DNA of 64,000 nucleotides from Aequorivita viscosa (GTDB lineage: Bacteria > Bacteroidota > Bacteroidia > Flavobacteriales > Flavobacteriaceae). The stretch is from the NCBI RefSeq assembly GCF_900106795.1, contig NZ_FNNS01000012.1, positions 39,103 through 103,102 of the forward strand, read 5' to 3'. Positions 54,773 through 63,665 of the stretch are shown one piece after another (position 1 is the stretch's first letter; the number at the start of each line of letters is the position of its first letter). Made by a program: the position numbers and the translations under genes. The notes under the pieces are model-generated. The model saw nothing but the letters and a program-made list of their open reading frames with translations, did no database searches and had not been told where the DNA came from.

Positions 54773-55945
54773 ATGTACCAAAGGGTGGGGCAATCTGCCT
54801 ACAAAGCCGATTTATCAGCAACGATTAATCTTGCCCGTTATTTAAACAATCCTGAAAAAAGCTTTAAAAGTGTGCATGTTGCCGGCACTAATGGCAAGGG
54901 AAGTACGAGCCATCTATTGGCTTCAATTTATCAAGAAGCAGGTTATAAAACTGGGCTTTACACTTCGCCTCACTTAAAGGATTTTCGTGAACGGATAAAA
55001 ATTAACGGAAAAATGATTCCCGAACAGACTGTTTGCGAATTTGTTGAAAAACATAAACCATATCTAGAGCGCAATCAACTTTCCTTTTTTGAAATGACAA
55101 TAGGACTTGCTTTTGATTATTTCAGAAGTGAAAAAGTGGATATTGTAATCATAGAAACAGGAATGGGTGGTAGGTTAGATAGCACAAATATTGTTACTCC
55201 CGAAATTTCAATAATTACAAACATCGGTTTAGACCATACACAGTTTTTGGGAAACACCCTAAGTCAAATTGCGGCTGAAAAGGCTGGAATCATCAAAAAA
55301 GAAGTGCCAGTAATCATTGGAGAAACCCTTCCCGAAACAAAACCTGTTTTTGAGCGTAAAGCCTTAGAACAAAATGCGCCGATAGCTTTTGCCGAAAAAG
55401 ATGATACTCCAAATTATCCTTCAGATTTAAAAGGAGTTTATCAGCAAAAAAACATCCGTACTGTTTTGACTTCAATACGAGTTTTACAGCAAAATGGATG
55501 GAATATATCTGAAGAAAACATACAGAATGGCTTGTTAAAAAGTATTGAAAATACAGGTTTAATGGGGCGTTGGCAGATTTTAAATGAGAATCCGAAAGTG
55601 GTTTGCGACACTGCGCACAACGAAGTCGGATTGCGTATTGTAATGAATCAACTTAAAAAGGAAACCTACAAACAACTACACATTGTTCTTGGAGTTGTAA
55701 ATGATAAAAACCTTGCTTCTATCTTGCCTTTTTTCCCGAAAGAAGCTGTTTATTATTTCTGTAAGCCAGATGTTCCTCGCGGACTAGACGCATCATTATT
55801 AACGGTTCGAGCATTGGAATTTGGGCTAAAGGGAGAGGAATATATCTCGGTTCAAAAAGCGTATAAGTCTGCTTTAGCGGCGGCTTCTTATGACGACTTT
55901 ATATACATTGGAGGAAGCACCTTTGTTGTTGCTGAGGTTGTCTAA
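54773..55945 (+). CDS. folC: Bifunctional folylpolyglutamate synthase / dihydrofolate synthase
   Basis: A 390-residue Mur-ligase-family enzyme that adds glutamate to dihydropteroate and folates. The ATP-binding HVAGTNGKGSTSHLLAS is near 38-54, with TSPHLKDFRERI, VIIETGMGGRLDSTN and TNIGLDHTQFLG following. The first ATG is 54773, yet the usual N-terminal helix is encoded directly upstream in the same frame as KYSKTIQWLFAQLP (from 54731), with no ATG, GTG or TTG; the expected Met codon reads ATC (54728). Either translation starts at ATC/ATT or the protein lacks its first helix. It converges with the DUF5686-like gene, 16 bp apart. Confidence 0.9.
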   Translation: MYQRVGQSAYKADLSATINLARYLNNPEKSFKSVHVAGTNGKGSTSHLLASIYQEAGYKTGLYTSPHLKDFRERIKINGKMIPEQTVCEFVEKHKPYLERNQLSFFEMTIGLAFDYFRSEKVDIVIIETGMGGRLDSTNIVTPEISIITNIGLDHTQFLGNTLSQIAAEKAGIIKKEVPVIIGETLPETKPVFERKALEQNAPIAFAEKDDTPNYPSDLKGVYQQKNIRTVLTSIRVLQQNGWNISEENIQNGLLKSIENTGLMGRWQILNENPKVVCDTAHNEVGLRIVMNQLKKETYKQLHIVLGVVNDKNLASILPFFPKEAVYYFCKPDVPRGLDASLLTVRALEFGLKGEEYISVQKAYKSALAAASYDDFIYIGGSTFVVAEVV

Positions 55946-55961
55946 GTAAAAAATTCGTTCT

Positions 55962-57224
55962 TTATACCTTCAAATTAAAAGTGAATTTAAACGATACATT
56001 TTCTTCAAAGGAAGGCAAATGGTAATACCCGTATCTGTATGCGAAACTCAGTCCGAAGCCAAAAATAATTTTATTTAATTCAACGCCAGATTCGTTATAA
56101 ACGTGCTTTAAAGACTTAAAAGGAATACCAAAATGCTTATCGATTTTGCTTATATCACCCATTGCGTGTCGCGTGATAATAACGAGTTCAGGCTTCCATT
56201 TTTCAGTGAGTTTAAAACGGCGTAAGCTGTGTTTTATTTGTAGCATCGATAACTTATCTGAATAGAATTCGCCAAAATGCATCGTCTCAAAACTCTGCAC
56301 CCCTGCAACAGAAAAACGCCCTGTCCAATCTAATTTATTAGGTTGGTTAGGGTATGAATGAAAGAGATGGGTAAGCGGAACATCGCCAATTGCCAATAAT
56401 CCTTCTAAGAGAATATTTGTTGAAGAAAGATCTTTTCGTTTTATGAAATAATCGAATTTAAGTCCGATTTTGGTATAATTAAAATCACTTTCACCAACCC
56501 CTTTAAATCCCTGAGTAACTTGTCCACTAATTTTTGGAAGACCGTCAAAATACTCACGAGTCCCATCTTCATTGGTAAAGAAGTTTGTTTTTGGGCTATA
56601 CCGAAAAGAAAAGGACGCTTCCGATAGTTTGTAATTGTGATAAAATCTGCTATTATCTATAAAAAAATAGTTTTCTATATTTTCAACATTACTATGTGCT
56701 ATACGGAATTCGGAAAGTAGTTTCGGGGAGAGCTCGCTTGTAATGTTGGCGTAGTATTCCCGATATTTATAAAATTGAATAATATTTATCAAACGTGGTT
56801 CGAAGATGGAATATACGCGGGCATCGGTAAGAAAATCGAATGTGCCAATTTCTTTAATATCATCGGCATAAAAGAGTTTAATCCAGGTTTTTTTTTCTTT
56901 ATTGACTCGCACACTGGCTCCCAATCCGTACTTTACTTTGGCATCGATAAACCCGTACGCTACATATCCACCTAGTTTATAATTTTCAAAAAGTTTGTCG
57001 TTCGTAAGACCTCCTATGCCCAATCGTACCCCTTCGTAATTGTTGTATTTTACAAGTGTTTTGAGGTCAATATCGAAAAACCCTATTGGGAAATAACCTG
57101 TTGAAAGCGGGTGTTCTTTCTTATTTTCAACATTAATAATCGTATCACTTGTCTTTATGGCTGGAGTTTGAGCATAAGCAAGTAGTCCGATGAGCGAGAA
57201 AACAAAAAAGAGGGTTTTTTGCAT
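55962..57224 (-). CDS. Outer-membrane barrel protein, DUF5686 C-terminal-like
   Basis: A protein of about 420 residues from ATG 57224, which begins a standard signal peptide (LFFVFSLIGLLAYAQ). An earlier start at 57263 would run through the frr terminator hairpin. The body resembles the C-terminal barrel half of DUF5686 proteins: YFPIGFFDIDLKTLVKYNNY, then EGVRLGIGGLTNDKLFENY, and alternating strands to a terminal FKFTFNLKV. Full DUF5686 proteins also carry an N-terminal carboxypeptidase-like domain and are nearly twice this length; that half is absent here. Function unknown. Confidence 0.72.
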   Translation of the reverse strand: MQKTLFFVFSLIGLLAYAQTPAIKTSDTIINVENKKEHPLSTGYFPIGFFDIDLKTLVKYNNYEGVRLGIGGLTNDKLFENYKLGGYVAYGFIDAKVKYGLGASVRVNKEKKTWIKLFYADDIKEIGTFDFLTDARVYSIFEPRLINIIQFYKYREYYANITSELSPKLLSEFRIAHSNVENIENYFFIDNSRFYHNYKLSEASFSFRYSPKTNFFTNEDGTREYFDGLPKISGQVTQGFKGVGESDFNYTKIGLKFDYFIKRKDLSSTNILLEGLLAIGDVPLTHLFHSYPNQPNKLDWTGRFSVAGVQSFETMHFGEFYSDKLSMLQIKHSLRRFKLTEKWKPELVIITRHAMGDISKIDKHFGIPFKSLKHVYNESGVELNKIIFGFGLSFAYRYGYYHLPSFEENVSFKFTFNLKV

Positions 57225-57256
57225 ATTGGAACGTAGGGAGTGTGTTTTTAAAGGTA

Positions 57257-57285
57257 AAAACAAAGCGGCATAATAGCCGCTTTAT
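57257..57285 (-). terminator. Terminator after frr
   Basis: A perfect 8-bp stem AAAGCGGC / GCCGCTTT with a 6-base loop, followed on the minus strand by TGTTTTTA, 28 bp after the frr stop. Confidence 0.75.
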
Positions 57286-57311
57286 TGTAATAAGTTTAAC
57301 GGAAGCATAGC

Positions 57312-57866
57312 TTACACCGTCATTATTTCTTTTTCCTTTACAGCCAAGAAGTCATCAATTTTTTTGATGTGCTTATCGGTCATTTTCTGGATATCATCTT
57401 CTAAATTCTTTTTAAGATCTTCAGAAATATCGAGTCCTTTTAGGTCATTATTTGCATTTTTTCGATCATTACGGACACCAATTTTGGCTTCTTCTGCGGC
57501 AGCTTTTGCTTGTTTTGCCAAATCTCTTCTGCGTTCTTCGGTAAGTGGTGGTACATTAATGATTACGCTTTCGCCATTGTTCATTGGGTTAAATCCGAGG
57601 TTTGCAAGGTGGATTCCGCGTTCAATTTCGTTAATCATTCCTCTTTCCCAAGGCTGAATACTAATAGTCATGCCGTCAGGAGTACTTACGTTTGCCACTT
57701 GGCTCAACGGAGTAGGGTTGCCGTAATAATCTACCATTACACTGCCCACCATTGCTGGTGATGCTTTACCTGCACGTATGTTCGCAAATTGTTTTTCCAA
57801 ATGCTTAAGAGCATTACCCATTGCTTCACGGGTACCGTCAATTATAAAATCTATTTCGTCTTCCAT
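57312..57866 (-). CDS. frr: Ribosome recycling factor
   Basis: A 184-residue RRF that, with EF-G, separates ribosomal subunits after termination. Typical features: ALKHLEKQFANIRAGKASP near 19-37, YYGNPTPLSQVANVSTPDG, and the long helical arm with KNANNDLKGL. The length is standard. It lies 101 bp downstream of pyrH, the widespread pyrH-frr pairing, and is closed by a hairpin terminator. Confidence 0.97.
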   Translation of the reverse strand: MEDEIDFIIDGTREAMGNALKHLEKQFANIRAGKASPAMVGSVMVDYYGNPTPLSQVANVSTPDGMTISIQPWERGMINEIERGIHLANLGFNPMNNGESVIINVPPLTEERRRDLAKQAKAAAEEAKIGVRNDRKNANNDLKGLDISEDLKKNLEDDIQKMTDKHIKKIDDFLAVKEKEIMTV

Positions 57867-57967
57867 AAGGTTAAAAATTCAAGCTTCGTCTTCGCTTAAG
57901 GTTACAAGTTTAATATAATTTTATCGCGAGTAAAAATCATTAAATACTCGGGAAAAATAGTATTTTA

Positions 57968-58675
57968 TTACAAATTAACTTTGGTTCCAATACGTTCTCC
58001 ACAAACTACTTTCAAAAGATTTCCTTTCGTATTCATATCGAACACAATTATTGGTAATTCGTTTTCTTGACTTAGTGTAAAGGCTGTTGTGTCCATTACT
58101 TTAAGACCTTTTTGCAGAACATCTTCAAAACTTATAAAATCAAATTTTGTCGCCATTTTGTCCTTTTCTGGATCGCTAGTGTAAATGCCATCTACACGGG
58201 TTCCTTTTAGGATAACGTCGGCATTTATTTCAATAGCCCTTAAAACGGCAGCCGAGTCTGTAGTAAAATAAGGATTTCCAGTTCCGCCACCAAAAATTAC
58301 CACACGACCTTTTTCTAAATGACGTATTGCTTTGCGACGAATAAAAGGTTCTGCTACTTCGTTAATGTTAATTGCAGTTTGCAAACGAGTAGGTACTTCC
58401 TCGTTTTCTAAGGCGCTTTGTAATGCTAGACCGTTGATAATGGTTGCCAACATTCCCATATTGTCGCCTTGTACGCGATCCATACCGCTGCTGGCTCCTG
58501 CTAAACCTCTAAAAATGTTACCGCCACCAATAACAATGGCTACTTCTACACCTTTATCTGTAATTTGCTTTATTTCTTGGGCGTATTCCTTAAGGCGAAT
58601 AGGATCGATTCCATATTGCTGATTGCCCATTAAGGCTTCGCCAGATAGTTTTAAAAGAATTCTTTTGTATTGCAT
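57968..58675 (-). CDS. pyrH: UMP kinase
   Basis: A 235-residue bacterial UMP kinase of the amino-acid-kinase fold that makes UDP from UMP and ATP. It begins [17 protein letters not shown] from ATG 58675. GGGNIFRG near 50-57, [32 protein letters not shown] and [14 protein letters not shown] are all present. The reading from 58696 starts at the TTG of a -7 box and adds seven atypical residues. rpsB and tsf are not next to it here. Confidence 0.96.
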   Translation of the reverse strand: MQYKRILLKLSGEALMGNQQYGIDPIRLKEYAQEIKQITDKGVEVAIVIGGGNIFRGLAGASSGMDRVQGDNMGMLATIINGLALQSALENEEVPTRLQTAININEVAEPFIRRKAIRHLEKGRVVIFGGGTGNPYFTTDSAAVLRAIEINADVILKGTRVDGIYTSDPEKDKMATKFDFISFEDVLQKGLKVMDTTAFTLSQENELPIIVFDMNTKGNLLKVVCGERIGTKVNL

Positions 58676-58693
58676 ATTTTGGGTTTGCTGTGG

Positions 58694-58701
58694 CAAAAAT
58701 A
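58694..58701 (-). promoter_or_regulatory. -7 box of the pyrH-frr operon
   Basis: On the minus strand TATTTTTG, an exact TAnnTTTG match, 18 bp before the ATG at 58675. No well-spaced TTG was found. Confidence 0.45.
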
Positions 58702-58867
58702 AAGAAAAATTTTGATGCGGTGCGGGTTATTGAAAAAAGTAACTTCGAAGCGTTTAACTATATTCAACATTATTGCGGGATAATTTCTGGATGCGGGTTT
58801 TTCACGTTTTCTAAGGTCATTTCGGCTGAACCACTTTTTTATAAGGTACGGCTATCCTAAACTAAAA

Positions 58868-58897
58868 TTGCATCCGTGCTCTAAATCTGTATCTTTA
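58868..58897 (+). promoter_or_regulatory. Promoter of the kinase-like gene
   Basis: TTG (58868-58870), 19 bases, TATCTTTA (58890-58897), one base off TAnnTTTG. It lies 19 bp before the ATG at 58917. Confidence 0.5.
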
Positions 58898-58916
58898 GGG
58901 CTTATTTGATTATTTC

Positions 58917-59999
58917 ATGGACAAGTCAAACAAACTCATTTCAAAAAAAAAGCCGACGTATCCCATTACCGAAGCACTTTCAAAATATCTTAACCGTCAC
59001 GGCCGGACGATTCAAATTCCGGTTTATTATGACGATTTACTTCGTTTTCAAGGCTCTGTTTCTATTTATGACAAAAATGGAAAAGACACCCTGTGGGTTA
59101 GTGTGTATTATTCTGAATTTGAAACTGAGGAAATAAATCACAGCTTAAAAAAGATATATTCCATTTTACAATCCGACGGTAGCGATACTATTCTGCCTTA
59201 CCTAAATATTGACAGTGTAGATTTTTGCACCTTCGGAAATTCAAAGCCTTTCCGTGTTAAAGTCCGAAATGTTCTTAACGACAACTACATTTATTTATAC
59301 ATAAAAACAGCCGATGCCTCTCGTATTTACGGGTTAGAGCTAGAAAGCATCCTCTCTCCAAACAACATTAATTTTCTCGTACACAAAAACACATTAATCG
59401 AAGAACATATTATAGGCATCCCGGGAGACGATTTTATCGAGAACTATTTGGATAATTGTAACGAAAGAGATAAAATGGAAATCGCCAAGGAATTTGTGAA
59501 ATTCAATGAACGTTGTTTTGTGCGGCTATTAGGCGATATGCGATCTTATAACTATGTTGTAGTACTTACCCACGATTTTGACCGAATACAATATCGAATT
59601 CGCGCCATCGATTTCGACCAACAATGTTATGAGGGAAACGTAAAAGTATATAAACCACAATTTCTTAAAGAAAACTTTAAACTTGTAGAAATGACTTTGA
59701 GCTTACTTCAAAAGGCATCCATTGATCAATACGAAAATGAAGAAAGGTCGTTATTGGCAAAACGTGCGGTAAGCGAGCGGAAACGATTAAAACGATTAAT
59801 GAACTGCTTACGAAACGATAGCGTTTCTTCTCCTCAAAAAGTAAAACAATTAAAAATGGATTTGTTTAAACTAACGGGCGATGTGAATTTTAAAAAATCT
59901 ACCAATATGGGTGAAGTACTTACTAGTGCTTTAGATTTTGTAATTCGAAACTATAAAAATGAAAACCCTCATTTACGCAGAGTCAGAACAGGCTCATAA
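58917..59999 (+). CDS. Unrecognised protein with kinase-like motifs
   Basis: A 360-residue cytoplasmic protein that I do not recognise; it looks like a conserved flavobacterial unknown. Residues 206-212 read GDMRSYN and 231-234 read IDFD, with hydrophobic strands after each (YVVVL, YRIRAIDFD). This is the GDxxxxN ... IDFD layout of the catalytic and metal-binding loops of aminoglycoside-phosphotransferase and HipA/PI-kinase-like folds. Upstream, YLYIKTAD (Lys130), a Glu near 143 and a hinge-like EEHIIGIPGDDF (162-173) would fit the Lys, Glu and hinge of a kinase N-lobe. The C-terminus is helical and basic. It has its own promoter and precedes pyc by 196 bp. The kinase idea is inference. Confidence 0.7.
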   Translation: MDKSNKLISKKKPTYPITEALSKYLNRHGRTIQIPVYYDDLLRFQGSVSIYDKNGKDTLWVSVYYSEFETEEINHSLKKIYSILQSDGSDTILPYLNIDSVDFCTFGNSKPFRVKVRNVLNDNYIYLYIKTADASRIYGLELESILSPNNINFLVHKNTLIEEHIIGIPGDDFIENYLDNCNERDKMEIAKEFVKFNERCFVRLLGDMRSYNYVVVLTHDFDRIQYRIRAIDFDQQCYEGNVKVYKPQFLKENFKLVEMTLSLLQKASIDQYENEERSLLAKRAVSERKRLKRLMNCLRNDSVSSPQKVKQLKMDLFKLTGDVNFKKSTNMGEVLTSALDFVIRNYKNENPHLRRVRTGS

Positions 60000-60195
60000 T
60001 TAGATTGTTAATTTTTTTATTGAAATTATCAATACTCTACACAAACTGCCAAATTTTTAATTTATGTAAGTATAGGTATTCTAAATTACACCTATGCTAG
60101 CATATTTATTTTAAAAATTTGGAAAATTATATTAAGCCTTTGTCTGTGTTCCCTATCTTTACGACTTTATCTTATAAACCTTAATAAAAGTCTTC

Positions 60196-63100
60196 ATGAA
60201 AATTAAAAAAGTTCTAGTTGCCAATCGAGGCGAAATTGCTATCAGAATCTTACGTGCCTGTACCGAAATTAACCTTACCACAGTTGCAATATACACCCAT
60301 GAAGACCGCTATTCGCAGCACAGATATAAGGCGGATGAATCGTATCAAATTGGTGAAAATAATGAGCCGTTAAAGCCTTATTTAGACGGGGATGCAATTA
60401 TTGCAATAGCAAAAGCAAAAAATGTAGATGCCATTCATCCTGGGTATGGTTTTCTATCCGAAAACTCAGCATTTGCCCGTAATTGTGCAAAAAACGGAAT
60501 TATTTTCATAGGACCCGATCCTGAAGTAATGGACGCATTGGGCGATAAAATTACTGCTAAGAAAATAGCCGAAAAATGTGATGTTCCAACCATAAAAAGC
60601 AATACCAAAAAACTTACATCTTTAAAAGTTGCCCTTTCAGAAGCTAAGACCATTGGTTACCCTATAATGTTGAAAGCTGCTTCTGGCGGTGGCGGGCGTG
60701 GAATGCGCGTTGTTAGAAATGATGATGATTTAAGCAATAATTTTGATTCTGCTCGAAGCGAGTCGTTAAACGCATTTGGCGACGACACCATGTTTCTGGA
60801 AAAATATGTAGAAGACCCAAAGCATCTTGAAGTTCAGATAGTTGCTGACAACCACGGTAATATCCGACATTTATTTGAACGTGATTGTTCGGTACAACGT
60901 AGACATCAAAAAGTTGTTGAGGTTGCACCTTCTTTTAATGTTTCTGGAAAAGTTAAGAATGCTATTTACGAATATGCAGTTAAAATCGCCACCGAAGTTA
61001 AATACAACAACGTAGGTACTGTTGAATTTTTAGTCGATAAAGAAGATAATGTCTTTTTTATAGAGGTTAATCCCCGAATTCAAGTAGAGCATACTGTTAC
61101 AGAAATGGTAACTGGTATTGATTTAATAAAAACTCAAATATTCGTTGCGGGAGGTTATAAATTATCTGATAAACAAATTAAAATATACGATCAAGAAACA
61201 CTTGCTACTTATGGTTTTGCAATGCAATGTCGCCTTACAACTGAAGATCCAGCAAACAACTTTACGCCAGATTACGGCACAATAACCACATACAGAAGTG
61301 CTTCTGGAATGGGAATTCGATTGGATGCTGGGAGTATATATCAATCCTATAATGTAAGTCCGTTTTTTGATTCCATGTTGGTAAAAGTTTCGGCCCACGG
61401 AAGAACTTTAGACGGAGCGGTACGAAAAATGATACGGGCCTTAAAAGAATTCCGTATTCGCGGAGTTAAAACAAATATCCATTTTCTTCAAAATGTAATT
61501 CAACACGAAACGTTTAAAGACGGAAAGGCTACCGTTAATTTTATAGCCAATACCCCATCCTTGTTTGAGATTAAACTTCCGCAAGATCGTACTTCAAAAA
61601 TTGTTAATTATTTAGGTGAAGTAATTGTAAACGGCAATCCAGACGTGAAGACAATTGATAAAAACAGAGTTTTTAGAACACCAAAAGTCCCAAAATTTGA
61701 CATTTTGGGCGATTACCCAAAAGGAACGAAAGATTTGTTAACCGAATTGGGTCCGGAAAAGTTTAGCAAATGGTTAATGGACGAAAAGAAAATTCATTAT
61801 ACCGACACTACATTTCGCGATGCGCACCAATCTTTATTGGCAACGCGAATGCGCACCTATGATATGTTGGAGGTAGCCGAAAGTTTTGCTAAAAACCATT
61901 CCAACACATTTAGTATTGAAATGTGGGGCGGTGCTACTTTCGATGTATGCCTTCGGTTTTTAAATGAAAGCCCTTGGTCTCGACTTCGTGAATTACGGCA
62001 GAGAATTCCGAATATATTATTCCAAATGCTGCTTCGTGGTTCAAATGCCGTTGGTTATAAAGCGTACCCAGATAATTTAATCGAAAAATTCATCGAGAAA
62101 TCTTGGGAAAACGGAATCGACATTTTTAGAATATTCGATTCGCTAAACTGGGTAAAAGCTATGGAGCCTAGTATTAATTTTGTTCGAGAGAAAACGGGCG
62201 GATTAGCCGAGGCTGCTATTAGTTATACAGGAGATATTTTAGATCCAAAAGAGACAAAATACACTTTAAAGTACTATACCCAACTAGCAAAAGACCTTGA
62301 AAATACCGGCGCGCACATTATTTGTATTAAAGATATGGCAGGGTTGCTAAAACCATACGCTGCAAGTGAACTGGTCGCTGCTTTAAAAGACATCTTGAAT
62401 ATTCCTGTGCACTTGCATACGCACGATACCTCCTCTGTTCAATCTGCAACCTATTTAAAGGCAATTGAAGCAGGAGTAGACGTTGTTGATGTTGCTTTGG
62501 GCGGAATGTCGGGTCTTACTTCGCAACCAAACTTCAACTCTATTGTCGAGATGATGCGAAACCAACCGCGTGAGCACGATTTCGAAATTAATAAATTGAA
62601 TCAGTTTTCCAATTATTGGGAAGACGTTCGTGAAAAGTATTATCCTTTTGAATCTGGCCTTAAATCGGGAACTGCAGAAGTGTATCAACACGAAATTCCT
62701 GGCGGACAATATTCAAACCTTCGACCGCAATCTGAAGCTTTAGGGCTAGGAGATCGTTTTGATGAGGTGAAAAAAATGTACGAAAAGGTTAATGAAATGT
62801 TCGGAAACCTTATCAAGGTTACACCGAGTTCAAAGGTGGTGGGAGACATGGCTATTTTCATGGTAACGAATAACCTTCAGCCAGAAAATGTTATGGAACG
62901 GGGCGAATCGCTCTCTTTTCCAGAATCGGTAATTAGCTTTTTTAAAGGCGATTTAGGGCAACCCATTGGCGGATTTCCAAAAGAACTTCAAAACATAATT
63001 CTTAAAAACACGTCAGCGTACACCGAAAGGCCTAATGCGCATTTAGATCCGATAGATTTTGATGTAGAATTTAATGCTTTTAAGAAAAAGTTTCAGAAAG

Positions 63101-63648
63101 GATTTTCAAGATCTCTCGAGTTTGAAGACTTCCTTTCTTACATACTGTATCCAAGGGTTTTTGAAGATGCCCACGAGAAATATAAACTTTACGGAAATAC
63201 AACTATTCTGTCTACAGAAAATTTCTTTTATGGAATGAAACTTCAAGAAGAAGCTACGATTGAATTGGAGCCGGGCAAGTCCATACTTGTTAAGCTTCTT
63301 TCTGTTGGAATTCCAAACGAAGACGGAATTAGAATTGTATTCTTTTCAGTAAATGGAGAAAACCGATTTGTGGAAATTAAAGATAAATCCATTATTGTAA
63401 GTAAAGAAATAAACGTAAAAGCCGATGAACAGGATTCGAATCAATACGGAACTCCGCTGCAGGGAAGTCTTTATAAGGTCCTAGTGAAAAAAGGGCAGAA
63501 GGTTAAAAAGAACGATCACCTTTTTATTATTGAAGCCATGAAAATGGAAACCACGATAACTGCAAATAAAGATGGAAAGGTAAAATCTGTGTCGCTAAAA
63601 CCTGGTTCTATGGTAATGAAAGGGGATTTAGTGGTCACCTTAGAATAG
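60196..63648 (+). CDS. pyc: Pyruvate carboxylase
   Basis: A 1150-residue single-chain pyruvate carboxylase that makes oxaloacetate from pyruvate, bicarbonate and ATP to refill the TCA cycle. Domains: biotin carboxylase (about 1-455; VANRGEIAIRILRA, the ATP loop KAASGGGGRGMR, FIEVNPRIQVEHTVTE); carboxyltransferase (about 535-830; DTTFRDAHQSLLATRMRT, CIKDMAGLLKPYAA, and the metal His pair in VHLHTHDTS); an allosteric/tetramer linker; and a biotin carboxyl carrier domain with the biotinylated Lys in EAMKMETT near 1115. Length and order are standard. An IS982-type element begins 17 bp after the stop. Confidence 0.97.
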   Translation: MKIKKVLVANRGEIAIRILRACTEINLTTVAIYTHEDRYSQHRYKADESYQIGENNEPLKPYLDGDAIIAIAKAKNVDAIHPGYGFLSENSAFARNCAKNGIIFIGPDPEVMDALGDKITAKKIAEKCDVPTIKSNTKKLTSLKVALSEAKTIGYPIMLKAASGGGGRGMRVVRNDDDLSNNFDSARSESLNAFGDDTMFLEKYVEDPKHLEVQIVADNHGNIRHLFERDCSVQRRHQKVVEVAPSFNVSGKVKNAIYEYAVKIATEVKYNNVGTVEFLVDKEDNVFFIEVNPRIQVEHTVTEMVTGIDLIKTQIFVAGGYKLSDKQIKIYDQETLATYGFAMQCRLTTEDPANNFTPDYGTITTYRSASGMGIRLDAGSIYQSYNVSPFFDSMLVKVSAHGRTLDGAVRKMIRALKEFRIRGVKTNIHFLQNVIQHETFKDGKATVNFIANTPSLFEIKLPQDRTSKIVNYLGEVIVNGNPDVKTIDKNRVFRTPKVPKFDILGDYPKGTKDLLTELGPEKFSKWLMDEKKIHYTDTTFRDAHQSLLATRMRTYDMLEVAESFAKNHSNTFSIEMWGGATFDVCLRFLNESPWSRLRELRQRIPNILFQMLLRGSNAVGYKAYPDNLIEKFIEKSWENGIDIFRIFDSLNWVKAMEPSINFVREKTGGLAEAAISYTGDILDPKETKYTLKYYTQLAKDLENTGAHIICIKDMAGLLKPYAASELVAALKDILNIPVHLHTHDTSSVQSATYLKAIEAGVDVVDVALGGMSGLTSQPNFNSIVEMMRNQPREHDFEINKLNQFSNYWEDVREKYYPFESGLKSGTAEVYQHEIPGGQYSNLRPQSEALGLGDRFDEVKKMYEKVNEMFGNLIKVTPSSKVVGDMAIFMVTNNLQPENVMERGESLSFPESVISFFKGDLGQPIGGFPKELQNIILKNTSAYTERPNAHLDPIDFDVEFNAFKKKFQKGFSRSLEFEDFLSYILYPRVFEDAHEKYKLYGNTTILSTENFFYGMKLQEEATIELEPGKSILVKLLSVGIPNEDGIRIVFFSVNGENRFVEIKDKSIIVSKEINVKADEQDSNQYGTPLQGSLYKVLVKKGQKVKKNDHLFIIEAMKMETTITANKDGKVKSVSLKPGSMVMKGDLVVTLE

Positions 63649-63665
63649 AAATTATATTTTAACTA

